Source: a virus. Taken from it: 64,000 nucleotides of DNA. The position numbers and the translations under genes were made by a program. Shown here piece by piece: positions 35,559-43,189 of the stretch. Position 1 is the first letter of the stretch. Each line of letters starts with the position of its first letter. The stretch covers positions 24,169 to 88,168 of IMG/VR virus record IMGVR_UViG_3300042520_000587. One strand, given 5' to 3'. Under the pieces are notes generated by a model that was given only the letters and a program-made list of their open reading frames with translations, ran no database searches and was not told the origin of the DNA.

Positions 35559-35796
35559 AATCAAAAAATTCAGTGAATAATTCTGCCACTATATATTGCA
35601 TAGCTTTTTTTTGAGACCGGAACTTAATCTCACTATATGGTGTATTAAATTCATTAACTTCATAATAAGCAGTATCACCCCTGTTATTTGTAACAGGAGT
35701 AATACTATACTTACCATATATGTCTGCAATTACATAATGGAGTTTTGGATTTCCATATACATAATGATACTCAAACATTGCATTACTTGCTGGCAT
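35515..35796 (-). CDS. Tandem paralogue 3 of the YFDxE-tail family
   Basis: A 93-residue protein, beta-rich, with AMQYIVAELFTEFFDYEHYG near the end. Where the other copies stop soon after FFD(D/E)E, this one runs on for a further 12 or so residues into the next start region. That suggests a lost stop codon. Confidence 0.6.
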   Translation of the reverse strand: MPASNAMFEYHYVYGNPKLHYVIADIYGKYSITPVTNNRGDTAYYEVNEFNTPYSEIKFRSQKKAMQYIVAELFTEFFDYEHYGFTRHTRIHI

Positions 35797-36274
35797 TTCT
35801 CAGTCTTGGTAGTTGGTTTGGATCCTTGTCTAAACTTAAAAAGTTTTTAGGAAGGATACCTTCAGCCATAAAGATAGTGATAATTTGTTCTTTGTTTATA
35901 CCTAAATCTTTAAAAGTTAAAGTATTCTTGAACTTGTCATCAGTCTCAGTATCAGCTATTAACAGCTCTGTAAGTGGACTTTTGGGAAACAAAGTCTTGA
36001 ATATAAAATTGCTGTATTGTATAGTAACTTGTTGTTTAAACTTATTAAGTACAATTTGTGCTCTCTTATAAACATTAACTATTCTTTGTTTTTTCTTACT
36101 ACACATAGTAGCCAATTCTTGTTGTGTCAGAGCATCTAGACCATATAGTGCTCTTTTGTATAAATAATTCTGGTATTGTGAATACCCATCAGTTTCATAC
36201 TGCATATACATTTTACCTGCAGATAACTGATAATTTTTTACATCTTGTTTTAGCTTTTCCATTTTGTTATACAT
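35783..36274 (-). CDS. Conserved crAss-like protein (163 aa)
   Basis: It has QQELATMCSKKKQRIVNVYK, then FKQQ, FPKSPLTEL, and TFKDLGINKEQIITIFMAEG followed by ILPKNF. The last block (FKDLGI.KEQII..F..EGILP.NF) is a signature I associate with crAss-like phages. The first ATG is at 36274 and a second at 36262 is equally likely. Role unknown. Confidence 0.65.
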   Translation of the reverse strand: MYNKMEKLKQDVKNYQLSAGKMYMQYETDGYSQYQNYLYKRALYGLDALTQQELATMCSKKKQRIVNVYKRAQIVLNKFKQQVTIQYSNFIFKTLFPKSPLTELLIADTETDDKFKNTLTFKDLGINKEQIITIFMAEGILPKNFLSLDKDPNQLPRLRNASK

Positions 36275-36283
36275 TTAAATTCA

Positions 36284-36318
36284 TAAAAAAAGAAAGGGGA
36301 CAGTTACCTATCCCCTTA
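36284..36318 (-). terminator. Terminator downstream of the 36.3 kb gene
   Basis: AAGGGGA (36294-36300) pairs with TCCCCTT (36311-36317), with an A-rich stretch on the plus strand that is a T tract on the minus strand. Confidence 0.85.
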
Positions 36319-36337
36319 TTCATATACACTCTATTAA

Positions 36338-36802
36338 TTAGATACCGAATTCTTCATTTGGTTTAATAGCACTAGACTTAGTAGTCTCATAAGCTGCCTT
36401 AATCTCATCTACATTTGTGTGAGCAATAGGACTATCTGTAAGATTTTGTTTTTCAGTATACAAAGTACGTCTGTAAACTGGTGCACCATCTACACGGCAA
36501 ACAATACCAGTAGAACCTGCTACTTTAAGGTCACGCTCAGGATTTTTGTCATTGAATGGTTCCAAAGACTCCTGTACAATAATCTTACCATCAAGCAATT
36601 GACCTGCATAATATCCTGCTGCTTGTAAATCTTCCATCTCTGCAGAGATAATTGCAGACAATTTCTTTCTTCTTAAGAAACCATTGTCATCATACTGATT
36701 AACTGTTTGTTCAACTCGGATATATCCAAATTCCGGGTTATTTGATACATTGATTACTGATCCAGTAGTAGCATCTGCTAATACAACAACTTTTGAACTC
36801 AT
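36338..36802 (-). CDS. Conserved single-gene unit protein (154 aa)
   Basis: The ATG at 36802 gives MSSKVVVLADATTGSVINVS, followed by FGYIRVEQTV, LRRKKLSAII and LDGKIIVQESLEPFNDKNPE. The pattern is strongly conserved in crAss-like phages as I recall it and may be an OB-like small domain. It has its own leader and terminator, unlike its neighbours, which points to high or separately timed expression. Confidence 0.65.
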   Translation of the reverse strand: MSSKVVVLADATTGSVINVSNNPEFGYIRVEQTVNQYDDNGFLRRKKLSAIISAEMEDLQAAGYYAGQLLDGKIIVQESLEPFNDKNPERDLKVAGSTGIVCRVDGAPVYRRTLYTEKQNLTDSPIAHTNVDEIKAAYETTKSSAIKPNEEFGI

Positions 36803-36922
36803 AACTTTAAGTTTTAAATAGATAAATAAATAATAATTGAATTGATCTTTTGAGTTGATTACTATAATACTAGTCACTCATACTAGTAATAAGTTGATAA
36901 CACCTTTATTGCAAGTCAGGTA

Positions 36923-37192
36923 TTATATATCCAATGGGCCCGTAAGGTCTATTATATCATCAAATGGTGTATCATCTGATATAATGTCATCACAACTTTC
37001 ATCATCTGGTAGATAATCAAAGTCATAGTATTTTTCTTTTGTGTTCTGAAGAACAGCTGATTCTAGAAAGGGATTTAATGCATGCTCTCCTGCATCTAAG
37101 GACATAAGGTATTGCTCATCTTCATCAGTAAGATCTAAGTATTGTTCTATGGTTAGAAATATTACCTTGCCATTAGGCAGTTGATAGAGCAT
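36923..37192 (-). CDS. Acidic conserved phage protein (89 aa)
   Basis: MLYQLPNGKVIFLTIEQYLD, then LTDEDEQYLMSLDAG, and an Asp-rich tail. The pattern YQLPNGK...L..EQYLDLTDED recurs in Bacteroidota phage genomes. The role is unknown. Confidence 0.65.
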   Translation of the reverse strand: MLYQLPNGKVIFLTIEQYLDLTDEDEQYLMSLDAGEHALNPFLESAVLQNTKEKYYDFDYLPDDESCDDIISDDTPFDDIIDLTGPLDI

Positions 37193-37284
37193 TTTAAATT
37201 CATAAAGTTTAGTAAATGTAAACCATTCTTAAGAATAGTGATTATACCAACCTACAAATTATTGCACTATATAGCTAAACAATG

Positions 37285-37306
37285 AAAAGGGGGCATTGCT
37301 ACCCCC
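37285..37306 (-). terminator. Terminator downstream of the 37.35-38.5 kb unit
   Basis: GGGGG (37289-37293) pairs with CCCCC (37302-37306); the minus strand continues CTTTTCATT. It separates this unit from the gene at 36.9 kb. Confidence 0.75.
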
Positions 37307-37348
37307 ATATCATTTGGTCAGGAAAAGCATATCCACAGATATACTATC

Positions 37349-37777
37349 TTAAAATTCTTCCATGATCTCTAATGTATCAGCCATTAGATAACTACTAAAT
37401 GTCTTTTGTATACCTTTATCATCAATACCAAGAGATTCAACTTCATAATGTCTCCAATCATGAAAGCCTCTAAATTCCTTGATAGTACAAGCAATCATAC
37501 CATTATTGTCAGATAACTCAGACTCTATTGTTTTAGGTTTATCAATCTCATAGCTTAGATTGTTAACATGAGTAAGACATATAGTACCTACAGGAATTAT
37601 ATCCGGTAACTTTCTGCCTAGTATCAATTTAAACAACCATTTACTACAATCAGAACTACTACCAATAAACGGAGTCAATAACTTAGTTATCTCTTCTGCA
37701 TTTGGATGATTAATCATTGATTTAAGAGTATTATACAAATCAGTTTCATCAAACTCTAAGTGTATTTTCATGCTCAT
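37349..37777 (-). CDS. Hypothetical protein (142 aa)
   Basis: MSMKIHLEFDETDLYNTLKS and a beta-rich centre with VGTICLTHVNNLSYEI and FRGFHDWRHYEVESLG. The latter resembles small SH3-like or PAAR-like modules but no family is recognised. Confidence 0.55.
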   Translation of the reverse strand: MSMKIHLEFDETDLYNTLKSMINHPNAEEITKLLTPFIGSSSDCSKWLFKLILGRKLPDIIPVGTICLTHVNNLSYEIDKPKTIESELSDNNGMIACTIKEFRGFHDWRHYEVESLGIDDKGIQKTFSSYLMADTLEIMEEF

Positions 37778-37779
37778 AG

Positions 37780-37995
37780 CTAGTCATTTAATCTTCTGAA
37801 GTCTCTTATTTTAGCTAAGAGAGCTTCATTGTAGTGTGTAAAGAAACCTTTGTCTATAATCCGGTAGTTGATTTTATCAATCTTTTGTACCGGATAAATT
37901 GTTTTCTTTACACCAGTTAAGATTAAGTTGTCATCAATATCTCTAATGTCTGCCTTGAGATCCATCCCAAGAACAGAAGTAATTAAATCACTCAT
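37780..37995 (-). CDS. Hypothetical protein (71 aa)
   Basis: The ATG at 37995 is preferred over an upstream GTG. MSDLITSVLGMDLKADIRDI and YNEALLAKIRDFRRL suggest a helical protein that overlaps the next gene by eight bases. Confidence 0.5.
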   Translation of the reverse strand: MSDLITSVLGMDLKADIRDIDDNLILTGVKKTIYPVQKIDKINYRIIDKGFFTHYNEALLAKIRDFRRLND

Positions 37996-38317
37996 CACTA
38001 AATAGATTATCCATTAAATTTCTCAAACTTCTTTTCTTAGCCTGTGCATGAGAAACTTTCTCAAAGATTTGAATTGCCATGACAACTTCATTAATATGAA
38101 CACACTGCTCTACTACCATAGCATATGATTCTGTTTTAATATCACTGGCATCATATGCTTTTATACACAACTGAGTTATTTCCCGGCATCTTTCTTCAGT
38201 AATACCTAACACTTCATGTATTAAATCTGATTTCTCATCAATAATACATAGTTTAAATTTATTATCCTGTGGATAAGACTTCTTCTTTTTCTTAAATAAT
38301 TTCCTGAACCATTTCAT
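37988..38317 (-). CDS. Hypothetical protein (109 aa)
   Basis: A Lys-rich N-terminus (MKWFRKLFKKKKKSYPQDNK) precedes a helical domain with HEVLGITEERCREITQLCIK. It may associate with the membrane by the basic amphipathic start. Function unknown. Confidence 0.55.
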   Translation of the reverse strand: MKWFRKLFKKKKKSYPQDNKFKLCIIDEKSDLIHEVLGITEERCREITQLCIKAYDASDIKTESYAMVVEQCVHINEVVMAIQIFEKVSHAQAKKRSLRNLMDNLFSDE

Positions 38318-38319
38318 AA

Positions 38320-38541
38320 TTATCTTTTTAGTTTAAACTCTTGTTTTCTTTGCTCATCATACCATATTTGCACACTTATACAAACTGTGATTGACACTAA
38401 CAAACCTTGAAAAACATAACCAACTGGTGTGTAATTTTCAAAATTGAAGGCTGCCCCATATGTTATCAAACCTTCTAGGATACATAATACTACTAATCCT
38501 ATACTTACATTCAAAATAAAATTTACTAATTTCATAATCAT
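38320..38541 (-). CDS. Membrane protein (73 aa)
   Basis: Two hydrophobic helices (VNFILNVSIGLVVLCILEGL and GLLVSITVCISVQIW). The start at 38541 has MIMK, with a second ATG two codons on. Function unknown. Confidence 0.55.
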   Translation of the reverse strand: MIMKLVNFILNVSIGLVVLCILEGLITYGAAFNFENYTPVGYVFQGLLVSITVCISVQIWYDEQRKQEFKLKR

Positions 38542-38562
38542 ACATTTTTTAGTTAATAAATA

Positions 38563-38591
38563 AGACAGACTATTACACCTTTTGTCTGTCT
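38563..38591. repeat. Inverted repeat AGACAGAC / GTCTGTCT
   Basis: A perfect 8-bp stem (38563-38570 and 38584-38591) with a 13-base loop lies between two minus-strand genes. On the minus strand it is followed by TTATTTATT, so it could be a weak terminator. Confidence 0.6.
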
Positions 38592-38614
38592 ACTGCGGTT
38601 GGAGGTGTACGCAA

Positions 38615-38869
38615 TTATACTAAATACTTAACTGTCATAGCATAGCCAAATAGACCGGTAGCTGCACCACAAAATGCTATTAATGTTACTGTCATAGCAT
38701 TAATTGTTTTGTTCTGCATTAACTTGTCTAATTGTTCTTCTATAACTACTATCTGATATTCTGCTTCTGATAGCATTTGATACTTTAAATCTGCTGGAAC
38801 ATCACCCATTTGAACTTCATCTCTAAGGTTGTTCCAAAAATCTAGCTTTTCCTGTAGCTCTTTAATCAT
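38615..38869 (-). CDS. Membrane protein with coiled-coil N-terminus (84 aa)
   Basis: MIKELQEKLDFWNNLRDEVQ begins a coiled coil, and AMTVTLIAFCGAATGLFGYA is a C-terminal transmembrane helix. Function unknown. Confidence 0.55.
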   Translation of the reverse strand: MIKELQEKLDFWNNLRDEVQMGDVPADLKYQMLSEAEYQIVVIEEQLDKLMQNKTINAMTVTLIAFCGAATGLFGYAMTVKYLV

Positions 38870-38874
38870 AACTT

Positions 38875-38949
38875 TTAGTTTTTAGTGTTTAAATAATACT
38901 GTGAATAAAATAGTGCTATAAGTAGCACAGTAATCATAATCTCTTTCAT
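38875..38949 (-). CDS. Tiny membrane peptide (24 aa)
   Basis: MKEIMITVLLIALFYSQYYL has a hydrophobic helix. Its end lies five bases before the start of the next gene. Very short; the call rests on the layout and the hydrophobicity. Confidence 0.35.
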   Translation of the reverse strand: MKEIMITVLLIALFYSQYYLNTKN

Positions 38950-38961
38950 AATCATTCAATA

Positions 38962-39135
38962 TTAGTTTCTATATGCATATGGTCTTGACTGTGCTTTGCG
39001 GACAGATCTGTCCACATGCTCTTTTCTACCATTACCGTGACAAGTCTTATTTGCAGCACAACTAGTTAACCATAGTGCAAACATAATAAACAGTCCAACT
39101 AACATTCCTTTGATTACAATAATTACATTTTTCAT
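38962..39135 (-). CDS. Small lipoprotein-like protein with CHG-SVRxAQxRP tail (57 aa)
   Basis: From the ATG at 39135: MKNVIIVIKGMLVGLFIMFA, then LWLTSCAANK, a possible lipobox at Cys27. The tail TCHGNGRKEHVDRSVRKAQS followed by RP resembles the tail of the plus-strand protein at 55795-56019. Small exported phage lipoproteins often change the envelope, but this is not shown. Confidence 0.6.
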   Translation of the reverse strand: MKNVIIVIKGMLVGLFIMFALWLTSCAANKTCHGNGRKEHVDRSVRKAQSRPYAYRN

Positions 39136-39163
39136 ATTAAGGGTTTAAGGGATTACTAAATAA

Positions 39164-39224
39164 AAGTACACAGTGAGAGTTTTAACCACACCCGCTCACA
39201 AGTTGACCGCGTTACTGTGTACTT
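39164..39224 (-). terminator. Long hairpin with 11-bp stem, probable terminator
   Basis: AAGTACACAGT (39164-39174) is the inverted repeat of ACTGTGTACTT (39214-39224), with a 39-base loop that holds GCGGTCAAC. On the minus strand the stem is followed by TTATTTAG. It lies in the gap between 39135 and 39232. Confidence 0.6.
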
Positions 39225-39231
39225 AAGCTAA

Positions 39232-39495
39232 TTATCTATCTTCATAACATTGCTGACACATATGTACTTCATCACAAGTACATGTCAGTTCAGGGTTAAT
39301 TGCATAGAGTCTTGCCATATCAGCAAACTCACTAGCAATCTCACCGTGCACCTGAAACTTAGGCTTAGGTGTAGTTACAGCTCTCTTAGCTCTAATAAGC
39401 ATCTTGAGAGTATTCCGGAGATGATTAATGTCCATATCATCAACATTAATCTTCTGACCATTCTTCATAGTCCAGTAAACAGGTTCTTGAATCAT
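39232..39495 (-). CDS. Hypothetical protein with Cys-rich tail (87 aa)
   Basis: MIQEPVYWTMKNGQKINVDD, then a DMDINHLRNTLKMLI core that occurs in many small phage proteins, and a tail CTCDEVHMCQQCYEDR with four cysteines (a possible zinc site). Confidence 0.6.
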   Translation of the reverse strand: MIQEPVYWTMKNGQKINVDDMDINHLRNTLKMLIRAKRAVTTPKPKFQVHGEIASEFADMARLYAINPELTCTCDEVHMCQQCYEDR

Positions 39496-39644
39496 ATCAA
39501 TAAAAGTTTAGTAGATAATATTTCTAGTTCTTCTTTATCAAATGATGTCTTAACCAATACAACATTGCTATTAGACCAGTACTGTTTAAATTCTTGTTCT
39601 GTTTGGACCAATAATGTTCCACGGTGTTCAAATAAGTAATACAT
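39492..39644 (-). CDS. Hypothetical protein (50 aa)
   Basis: MYYLFEHRGTLLVQTEQEFK, then QYWSNSNVVLVKTSFDKEEL and a short hydrophobic end. It overlaps the next gene as ATGA and has an A-rich leader of the same kind as its neighbours. Confidence 0.5.
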   Translation of the reverse strand: MYYLFEHRGTLLVQTEQEFKQYWSNSNVVLVKTSFDKEELEILSTKLLLI

Positions 39645-39674
39645 AAGTTTAAGTTTTAAGTGAATAATAAATAA

Positions 39675-39697
39675 AATAGGGGAATCACTCCCCTATT
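39675..39697 (-). terminator. Terminator that contains the stop codon of the gene at 39685
   Basis: AATAGGGGA (39675-39683) pairs with TCCCCTATT (39689-39697), followed on the minus strand by T-rich sequence. The TGA stop at 39685-39687 is in the loop. Confidence 0.8.
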
Positions 39698-39999
39698 TGT
39701 TCTAACACTGGCAGCTCATCATAATGATAGCTACTACTAGTAGTGTCTCGCATAACATTTAAATAGTTACAATAGTCTAATTCAGGATCAGAACTTACAT
39801 AACCATTATCAATACACTGTGATGTATAGTCTTCATAACTAAGAATTTCTTCTTCTGTAGTAGACTCTACTATATCAGCAATTTTTTGTTTAGCAAGTTC
39901 TTCAGTGCTATAAACACCAACTATACTAGTTTCAGGTTGACAATAATTATCATCTGTGTCACGTATGAATGTCCAAAAAACAATGTATACTTTCTTCAT
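39685..39999 (-). CDS. Hypothetical protein (104 aa)
   Basis: MKKVYIVFWTFIRDTDDNYC, then GVYSTEELAKQKIADIVEST, an arrangement seen in small phage proteins with a beta-strand followed by a DUF7336-like helix. The C-terminus (LEQIGE) is fixed by the terminator that covers the stop codon. Confidence 0.55.
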   Translation of the reverse strand: MKKVYIVFWTFIRDTDDNYCQPETSIVGVYSTEELAKQKIADIVESTTEEEILSYEDYTSQCIDNGYVSSDPELDYCNYLNVMRDTTSSSYHYDELPVLEQIGE

Positions 40000-40071
40000 A
40001 AGTTTATGTTTAAGTTTAGGTTTAAGTTTATAAAATAAGCAGTTTATAGTCCTGCTTAGGACTCACAAAGG

Positions 40072-40317
40072 TTACTGATAGGCAGAAGACATAAATTTCC
40101 TTAAATAAGGAAATGTATATTCTTCATTAGTATGCCCTAATACAGTATGATTACCGGAAACACCATTTTTTACTTCATAAGTAGAAAAGATTTTATATTT
40201 CCAATAACCATAATCATTAACATACCAACCTTCATGGGTATCTTCTCCTACATTGTATTTAACTACATTGTTATCAAAGACAATCCATCTGCAATAATTT
40301 AATACTGTTTTTTCCAT
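40072..40317 (-). CDS. Hypothetical protein (81 aa)
   Basis: MEKTVLNYCRWIVFDNNVVK, then a Tyr/Trp-rich, beta-rich body. It is the last gene before the hairpin array, with an A-rich leader. A perfect 6-bp stem (AGTCCT/AGGACT, 40048-40063) lies just downstream. Function unknown. Confidence 0.5.
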   Translation of the reverse strand: MEKTVLNYCRWIVFDNNVVKYNVGEDTHEGWYVNDYGYWKYKIFSTYEVKNGVSGNHTVLGHTNEEYTFPYLRKFMSSAYQ

Positions 40318-40339
40318 TCTAAGTATAAGTTTAAGTGAA

Positions 40340-41240
40340 TAAATAAAGTTTCTATAAGTTAATTAATACACCACAGTTATAAGATTACGTTCACTACCTC
40401 AACAGGTTTCCTCTTACAACTGCAATGTATTAATACCACAAGTCAACCCCTGCTTTACAGGATGAGGGGTTATGCCTGAAACCTTGTGGTTAAATCAGAT
40501 TCATTAGGTACTATAACAGTAATAATAACAATAACAATATTATTATGACATTCCATAGCCTTTCATTGACCGGTCCGATCTGGTATTGCTACCCAGACAA
40601 ATCTCCGGACTATGGCAGTTACAAAGTAACATTTATCTACCCTTGTAGTGATAATAAACTATCACTCTGTGAGCTGAATCTGAATGCTCAACAGAAACCC
40701 GGTTCTTACATACTGAATCTCTATGAACCGGGAAGTTAAAGAGTATTGTTATTAGGTATAACCCACCATTAGTTATTCTAGGTGCTACAACACCACAGTA
40801 AACTAATAAACTGTAACAAAGGTAATGCCTATCTGCTGTGTTAACTATGCTAAACAATAGGACTTGTGACCGGAAATTACTGCTTTCCCGGAAGCCTTTA
40901 CTGTGCTCATCTAACTAATACTATATATAATAGTAGTAATAGTAGTGTATTACTGATTCTGTGTAATGCTAAGTCTATGATTAGCCATATACTTAGTATT
41001 GTATAAGCTTTCACAAGCATTCTGTGACTGTTTCTGTTGGTATAATAATGCTGAGAGTTTGTCACTCAACCCCAAACTAACCTACATTCATTCACAGTTT
41101 GTTATTAATTACTGCACATATATTACACTATGGGTATCTTCATTCCCGGGGGTAGTATGCAATAACTGTGCACTTTAGTCTTGACCATTCAATCAGCGGT
41201 TGTTGACCGGTAGTTGACCGCTGAAACAGTCTAACTATTT
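40340..41240 (-). ncRNA. Putative large structured RNA (hairpin array)
   Basis: This stretch of about 900 bases has no convincing gene but many successive perfect or near-perfect stems. Examples: ATTAATACA/TGTATTAAT (40362-40434, with inner CAGTT-TAAGA/TCTTA-AACTG), ACCACAAG/CTTGTGGT enclosing AACCCCT/AGGGGTT (40435-40500), CCATAG/CTATGG enclosing GTCCG/CGGAC and a GNRA-type GCAA loop on the minus strand (40553-40615), AGTGATA/TATCACT (40647-40666), CCCGGTTC/GAACCGGG (40698-40732), AATGCTAAGT-TATG/CATA-ACTTAGTATT (40965-41000) and TCAGCGGT/ACCGCTGA (41193-41224). A weak copy of the cassette element (CAACTTTAATTTT, 41246-41258) lies just upstream on the minus strand. The chain looks like an ornate RNA of the GOLLD/ROOL kind, but no consensus was checked. 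An origin of replication is the other possibility. Confidence 0.55.
41193..41224. repeat. Inverted repeat with TTGACCG direct repeats
   Basis: TCAGCGGT (41193-41200) and ACCGCTGA (41217-41224) form an 8-bp stem, with TTGACCG repeated at 41203-41209 and 41214-41220. GCGGTCAAC on the minus strand also occurs in the loop near 39.2 kb, so it may be a protein-binding site. Confidence 0.6.
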
Positions 41241-41323
41241 TTTTTAAAATTAAAGTTGCTTAAAGCTATTGTCTGAAAGACAATTAAACACATAGTATAT
41301 ACTATGGCTTCACTAAAAATAAT

Positions 41324-41346
41324 AAGGGTGTATTTCTACACCCCTA
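41324..41346 (-). terminator. Terminator of the gene at 41359
   Basis: GGGTGTA (41326-41332) and TACACCC (41337-41343) form a stem with a 4-base loop, followed on the minus strand by TTATTATTTTT. Confidence 0.8.
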
Positions 41347-41358
41347 TTATCCTTGAGA

Positions 41359-41763
41359 TTATATCCCAATTTCCTCAGATACCTCAACCTCCTCAAAGTC
41401 ATCATCAGAATTCTCAGAAGCAACAACAAGGCTTGATAATGTGTACCAAGGTTTACGCGCAGTTCCATCAGCATTCTTGCTTCTAGAAACTTTACCTAAG
41501 TAGGTTTCCCCTACCTCCATACCTTGCTCATAGCTAGTACTATACACTACTATATCAGCTTTGGTGTGGCTGTTACCATTATCATCAGTAAACCTGATAG
41601 TTGCTAACTTGTAGGTTAGGGTATCCCCGTTACCATTAGTGTAAGTGAACTCTTTATCACTTAATCTAACCAAGGTAGCCTTAATGTTGGCAACCTTTTG
41701 CACATTACCACTAGGTGTTGTTTCTTCCTTAAACACCAACGCAATCTTTTTCTTTTCAATCAT
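41359..41763 (-). CDS. Cassette protein, small beta-rich (134 aa)
   Basis: MIEKKKIALVFKEETTPSGN, then KATLVRLSDKEFTYTNGNGD and GMEVGETYLGKVSRSKNADG; the tail is acidic (DDDFEEVEVSEEIGI). It has the look of an OB-like, SSB-like protein with an acidic tail. It is the leftmost cassette and has the longest leader (about 36 bases after its element). Confidence 0.55.
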   Translation of the reverse strand: MIEKKKIALVFKEETTPSGNVQKVANIKATLVRLSDKEFTYTNGNGDTLTYKLATIRFTDDNGNSHTKADIVVYSTSYEQGMEVGETYLGKVSRSKNADGTARKPWYTLSSLVVASENSDDDFEEVEVSEEIGI

Positions 41764-41881
41764 AACTTTTTGATTTTTGGGTTAATAATAATTTTCTTAC
41801 AATAAAAGTTGCAAAAGGCTAAGCCGAAGGCTTCCAACACTGTCTGTTATTAACTCTCTCTCAGCTTAAATAAAAAGGGGA

Positions 41882-42094
41882 TTACTCCCCTAATTTATTT
41901 TCTGCTTGTGTTACAAGTGGCTCTATAATACCTTCTTGTATGTCATCTCTAAATGCTTTTAGAGTATCTATTGCTATGCTAAGTTCATATTTATCATAAG
42001 AAATCAAATCACTATCTGTTTTTATGACTCTTTCATAAAGACTAATCTTTGCATTAAGCATTGCAATAATGTGTAATACCGTTTCTGTGTCCAT
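41882..42094 (-). CDS. Cassette protein (70 aa)
   Basis: The ATG at 42094 after CTATATAAT gives MDTETVLHIIAMLNAKISLY. Near the end LKAFRDDIQEGIIEPLVTQA then ENKLGE. This end resembles that of the cassette at 44803 (LKAYRAYVQEGIEAA...TGE), so the two are likely paralogues. An upstream in-frame extension reads through the preceding terminator and element and is rejected. Confidence 0.6.
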   Translation of the reverse strand: MDTETVLHIIAMLNAKISLYERVIKTDSDLISYDKYELSIAIDTLKAFRDDIQEGIIEPLVTQAENKLGE

Positions 42095-42161
42095 ATTATA
42101 TAGTTTAAGATTAAATAAAAGTTGTCTGTGTAAATAGAAAGGGGAACAATGTCCCCTATAT

Positions 42162-42548
42162 CTATGGCTTAACAGGTGCTTCCAACAACTGAAACAAATC
42201 ATCTTTGTCTAACAGTTTGTGTATGTCTGCCTGATATCTGTATAATTCAGTACGATATCTGTCCCAAGCACCATAATCAGCACACACAAGTTTAAGTTTC
42301 AGAACATTAGCTTTGGATTCTTCATAATCTTTGGAATCCATACCAAGTTCTTTACTAGCATTAATCTGGCTATTCAACACGCCTATTGCAAAGACATATT
42401 GTTTATCAGAACTACCCTTGTCAATAGAAATGTTGTTGTTAACATAAATCTCAGGAATAGAATTTATTGATTCCATTAATTGAGAACACATTTCTTGTGC
42501 AAATTCAAAATCTGCTTTTGCTTGTTTGTAAGCTTCTAACTTTTTCAT
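42162..42548 (-). CDS. Cassette protein, helical (128 aa)
   Basis: MKKLEAYKQAKADFEFAQEM, then a coiled-coil-like body with many Lys, Glu and Leu, ending LFQLLEAPVKP. Its element is at 42573-42584. Function unknown. Confidence 0.55.
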   Translation of the reverse strand: MKKLEAYKQAKADFEFAQEMCSQLMESINSIPEIYVNNNISIDKGSSDKQYVFAIGVLNSQINASKELGMDSKDYEESKANVLKLKLVCADYGAWDRYRTELYRYQADIHKLLDKDDLFQLLEAPVKP

Positions 42549-42603
42549 AGTGTATATTTTAATATTTTATTTCAATAAAAGTTGTAAAAAAATAAAGAGA
42601 GTA

Positions 42604-42750
42604 TTACACCCTCTCTATCTTTCTCTCCATATATAACTTTACATAGAGCTTTTCTAGTTTGTCTGAATCAACCATACTGTTCATTGCCTTAATAGCACTA
42701 AGCATAGTTTCATATTCTTCCCAACTAATTACAATAGTTACTTGTTCCAT
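42604..42750 (-). CDS. Cassette protein (48 aa)
   Basis: MEQVTIVISWEEYETMLSAI, then KLEKLYVKLYMERKIERV. The stop lies in the loop of its terminator (42596-42616). Its element at 42768-42779 is weaker (ATATTAAAGTTG on the plus strand). Confidence 0.55.
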   Translation of the reverse strand: MEQVTIVISWEEYETMLSAIKAMNSMVDSDKLEKLYVKLYMERKIERV

Positions 42751-42793
42751 AGTATATAATTTAGATTATATTAAAGTTGTTAAAAAGGGGATA

Positions 42794-43051
42794 TTACTCC
42801 CCTTCTTTCCAAGGTCTATACAGTCCTGATTCACAGATATTGTGTGCAAAAGAATTTAATTTCTTTTCAAAATCTTCAATATCAACTTCAGCATACCAAC
42901 TTGTGCAATCTTTGTTAAATGATTCAAGAGCCTGTTTATATTTGTATGCTAAAAAATGATAGTCTATTCTTTTTTCTTCAGGATAACTGTGATAGTTTAC
43001 TGAACGGTCTACCATACCTGATAGACTTTTAAATGCTTTTTCAAAGTTCAT
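42794..43051 (-). CDS. Cassette protein (85 aa)
   Basis: MNFEKAFKSLSGMVDRSVNY, then HFLAYKYKQALESFNKDCTS, and an end YRPWKEGE set by the terminator. Helical and charged. No family recognised. Confidence 0.55.
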   Translation of the reverse strand: MNFEKAFKSLSGMVDRSVNYHSYPEEKRIDYHFLAYKYKQALESFNKDCTSWYAEVDIEDFEKKLNSFAHNICESGLYRPWKEGE

Positions 43052-43120
43052 ATTATATAGTTTTAATTTTCTTAAAATAAAAGTTGTTAAATGAAAAAGG
43101 GGATATAGTCCCCTTACTGA

Positions 43121-43189
43121 TTATCTCATTATGCGGTATTTAACATAACACAATAAGAATACAAATCCCCAAAGAATTGCTGTTACCAT
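43121..43189 (-). CDS. Tiny cassette membrane peptide (22 aa)
   Basis: MVTAILWGFVFLLCYVKYRI forms one hydrophobic helix. It has its own element (43213-43225) and terminator (43097-43115), which is the main reason to call such a short gene. Confidence 0.45.
   Translation of the reverse strand: MVTAILWGFVFLLCYVKYRIMR

Noticed and set aside
39994-40360. Repeated GTTTAAGTTTA sequence in leaders at 39.64, 40.0 and 40.32 kb as a repeat family
   Set aside because: The repeats are short and A/T-rich and fit the A-rich leaders common in Bacteroidota genes. I see no reason to treat them as a distinct element.
40545-40739. A 64-codon plus-strand reading frame inside the hairpin array
   Set aside because: It runs across at least four strong inverted repeats whose ends ignore the codon frame, has no host-type promoter, and lies opposite to the neighbouring genes. 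I prefer a structured RNA, although a short secreted protein is not fully excluded.
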